Below are positions 16,454 to 17,770 of a stretch of 17,770 nt of DNA, in pieces (within the stretch, counting starts at the first letter, position 1; every line of letters starts with the position of its first letter). Below the pieces are notes generated by a model that made no database searches, was not told the origin of the DNA, and saw nothing but the letters and a program-made list of their open reading frames with translations. The stretch spans positions 4,870 through 22,639 of the forward strand of contig PLCI01000137.1 of the NCBI GenBank assembly GCA_003135595.1. The letters run 5' to 3'. Source of the DNA: Acidimicrobiaceae bacterium (lineage in GTDB: Bacteria > Actinomycetota > Acidimicrobiia > Acidimicrobiales > RAAP-2). The position numbers and the translations under genes are program-made.

Positions 16454-16483
16454 CGCCGTGGAAAGCATGTGGCGGGACTTCAC
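16446..16483. other. Imperfect hairpin
   Basis: gtggagcccgcc (16446-16457) pairs with ggcgggacttcac (16471-16483) with one mismatch and one bulge; the inner six bases, cccgcc / ggcggg, are perfect. No T-run follows. Function is unknown. Confidence 0.35.
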
Positions 16484-16577
16484 AGGGCGCCGGGCGCGTT
16501 GAAAGTGGCAGTACTCGTGAATCGTCAAGCGCACAATTCGCGCACATCTCGCGTTGCCAGGGACCTGCAAGGCCTCG

Positions 16578-16620
16578 TGGTCGGGCTGCCGAGATCGGAA
16601 CCCGGGACCTCATGACCCCA
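16578..16620 (-). other. tRNA-Pro 3'-half-like fragment (possible attachment-site remnant)
   Basis: Read on the minus strand, this is the 3' half of a tRNA. It has the end of an anticodon loop (tgggg), a 3' anticodon strand tcatg, variable loop aggtc, T-stem ccggg / ctcgg around a seven-base loop ttccgat, acceptor strand cagcccg, discriminator a, and cca. A CCCG-A-CCA end and GGG(G) in the anticodon loop are what tRNA-Pro genes show. The 5' half is absent: the bases before the loop do not pair with the anticodon strand and no matching cgggctg acceptor strand occurs upstream. The T-loop departs from TTCRAnn. It is therefore a decayed fragment, not a working tRNA. Confidence 0.6.
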
Positions 16621-16644
16621 AGACTCTTTAGCACCGATTTGTCT
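16621..16644 (+). repeat. Direct repeat flanking the tail-tube-like gene, left copy
   Basis: The 24 bases consist of agactctt, one variable base (t here), then agcaccgatttgtc and a final t. They match 17702-17725 at 22 of 24 positions in the same orientation. This copy starts exactly where the tRNA-Pro-like fragment ends, inside what would be the anticodon loop, a common crossover point for tRNA-targeting integrases. Confidence 0.75.
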
Positions 16645-17053
16645 GCAATTGTCCGGACTCGTTAACCGACGTCATGCAAGCCACGACTGACGATTGTCCG
16701 GTGTCTGCAACCGTCTATCAGTGACCCCAACCGTGGCGTTCGTGACCAAACGGTGCCCGCGGCGCTCCGAAGGTGTACACAGGACTCTTGCATCAGACTT
16801 CCACCGCAGAACGAGTATCGAACGGCGGGGCGGCGGACAGAGGTCGAGTAGCCCTTGATGATGTAAAGCAGGGTTAGACGAAGGCATCCGAGCATCTCGC
16901 TTACATCTCAACTGATGGCGCCAGAATTCGTGCGCTGATGCCAGCGTCAACGCAGCCCCCGCAGCCGCTCTTGTGCTGGCTACCGAGCCCGCTTACAGTC
17001 ATTCGATCAAACGGTGGTATTTCGGAGATGCCACGTGAGACGGGGGTGTACTG

Positions 17054-17611
17054 ATGACCGATTCTGAGAGCACCCAACAGGCATCTGGGGGAACCAGCAG
17101 ACGTGACGCCCTCAAGCTGGCTGGCGCCGCGGCGGTTGGCGGCTTTGCCACCACGCTATCTTCAAGTGCGCCTGCGGGCGCAGCACTGCGAGCAGCCGCG
17201 ATCTCCGGGCGTTTCTCCGTTGAGATCGATGGTGTGTTCGTGGTTGGACTGCAGATGGTCGAACCGATCACTACCGAGTCTGCGGTCAGTTACGCAAGTG
17301 ACCCGAGCACGGGAGCAATCACGGCTTCACCTGGATCGCTCGACAACCAGTCTGTGGTGCTCACCAAGGATTGGTCCAATACAAGCGAATGGTACAACTG
17401 GCGCCAGTCTGTGGTGGCCGGCAAGACAATGCGAAAGGCAGTCGTCATTCACATCCTCGATCGCACTAGTTCTGCTGAAGTGGCGCGCTACACATTGTCC
17501 AGAGCGTGGCCAAGCAAGTATACGGGGCCTTCGTATTCGGTGAAGAACTCCGGCCACTTGTCGGAGTCGATCACGGTCGTCTACGAGACGCTCGGCTTCA
17601 AGAAGGGTTGA
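17054..17611 (+). CDS. Tat-signal phage/eCIS tail-tube-like (gp19 family) protein
   Basis: A 185-residue protein from ATG 17054, with GGGGGTG about six bases upstream. The N-terminus is a twin-arginine signal: SRRDALK at 15-21, a mild hydrophobic stretch LAGAAAVGGFATTL, and an APAGA-A cut site near residue 43. The remaining ~142 residues resemble the T4 gp19 / contractile-injection tail-tube family. They begin GRFSVEIDGVFVVGLQMVE (52-70), then VVLTKDWSNTSEWYNWRQSVV (101-121), a strand RKAVVIHILD (127-136), VARYTLSRAWPSKYTGPSY (143-161) and a final strand ITVVYETLGF. The W..WR and AWPSKY features are characteristic of tube subunits. Tube proteins normally self-assemble into hexameric rings in the cytoplasm; a Tat signal implies export of a folded subunit. 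No sheath, baseplate or ATPase gene is in view. Fold assignment is from pattern memory and fairly strong. Confidence 0.82.
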   Translation: MTDSESTQQASGGTSRRDALKLAGAAAVGGFATTLSSSAPAGAALRAAAISGRFSVEIDGVFVVGLQMVEPITTESAVSYASDPSTGAITASPGSLDNQSVVLTKDWSNTSEWYNWRQSVVAGKTMRKAVVIHILDRTSSAEVARYTLSRAWPSKYTGPSYSVKNSGHLSESITVVYETLGFKKG

Positions 17612-17701
17612 CGAGTAGTCGTAACAACTCGTGGCACGTGGCAAGAGCATTCGGTCGCTGAGCCGGGACGGGTTTGCTGGAGACTGAATCTCTAAACTGC
17701 C

Positions 17702-17725
17702 AGACTCTTCAGCACCGATTTGTCC
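17702..17725 (+). repeat. Direct repeat flanking the tail-tube-like gene, right copy
   Basis: The second copy of the 24-base repeat, with c at the variable position and a final c, lies 1081 bases from the first. The bases on its left do not resemble a tRNA, so only the repeat part is shared. Confidence 0.75.
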
Positions 17726-17770
17726 CCGTTCTCCACTTCAAACCCCATCTGATCTGCACTTTTGTAGTCG

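Larger units (their letters stand above)
16246..17053. other. Gene-free junction region with repeats and a tRNA-like fragment
   Basis: This 808-base stretch separates the divergent propeller and tail-tube-like genes. It holds three short imperfect repeats (16378-16453), a hairpin (16446-16483), a tRNA-Pro 3'-half-like fragment (16578-16620) and one copy of a direct repeat (16621-16644). Frames of 60-100 codons cross it on both strands, but none has a start signal or a family match. It looks like an integration scar plus the promoters of the two flanking genes. Confidence 0.6.

Noticed and set aside
16578..16650. A complete tRNA-Pro gene
   Set aside because: Only the 3' half is present; no D-arm, no 5' acceptor strand and no pairing anticodon strand.

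Overview
The window reads as a chromosome segment from a high-GC Gram-positive bacterium, most likely Actinomycetota, possibly Acidimicrobiia or Thermoleophilia; the class is a guess. Support comes from strongly GC-biased third positions, many GTG starts with good Shine-Dalgarno sequences, and families typical of the group (DUF664 DinB-like, DUF1801, orphan secreted proteins, BNR proteins full of Cys pairs). There is no rRNA, complete tRNA, CRISPR array, transposase or integrase.

Left part (1-3420, + strand): a compact housekeeping operon. It runs from a PDZ/radical-SAM DUF512 protein (5' end outside the window) to the double GTPase Der, a 66-aa zinc-ribbon membrane protein and a gamma-carbonic-anhydrase-like hexapeptide protein, with gaps of 9, 1 and 40 bases. 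The last gene overlaps, tail to tail, a three-TM channel-like membrane protein on the minus strand. A 38-aa lysine-rich protein lies upstream of the channel gene on the same strand.

Middle part (4898-10659): mostly single metabolic or stress-type genes. They are a cupin, a DinB-like DUF664 protein, a P-loop kinase, an enoyl-CoA hydratase-family protein whose second catalytic Glu is a His, a DUF1801 protein, a small PH-like hypothetical, and a large secreted protein. That last one joins a nucleoside-hydrolase domain with a divergent metal site to four Ig-like modules.

Right part (10660-17770): gene density drops to about 60 percent and the region looks accessory. It holds a DUF1801 gene that appears to have lost its middle, a small secreted protein, a proline-iminopeptidase-like hydrolase, two membrane-anchored extracytoplasmic proteins (one a Cys-pair/Asp-box beta-propeller), and a phage/eCIS tail-tube-like (gp19) protein with a twin-arginine signal peptide.

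The tail-tube gene sits between two direct repeats 1.08 kb apart. The left repeat abuts a fragment resembling the 3' half of tRNA-Pro on the minus strand, from anticodon loop to CCA. A 16-base piece of the same tRNA-like sequence recurs 3 kb away at 13.54 kb. I read this as the scar of site-specific integration at a tRNA-Pro gene, with the exported tail-tube-like protein as cargo. That protein and its repeat setting are the most novel items here.
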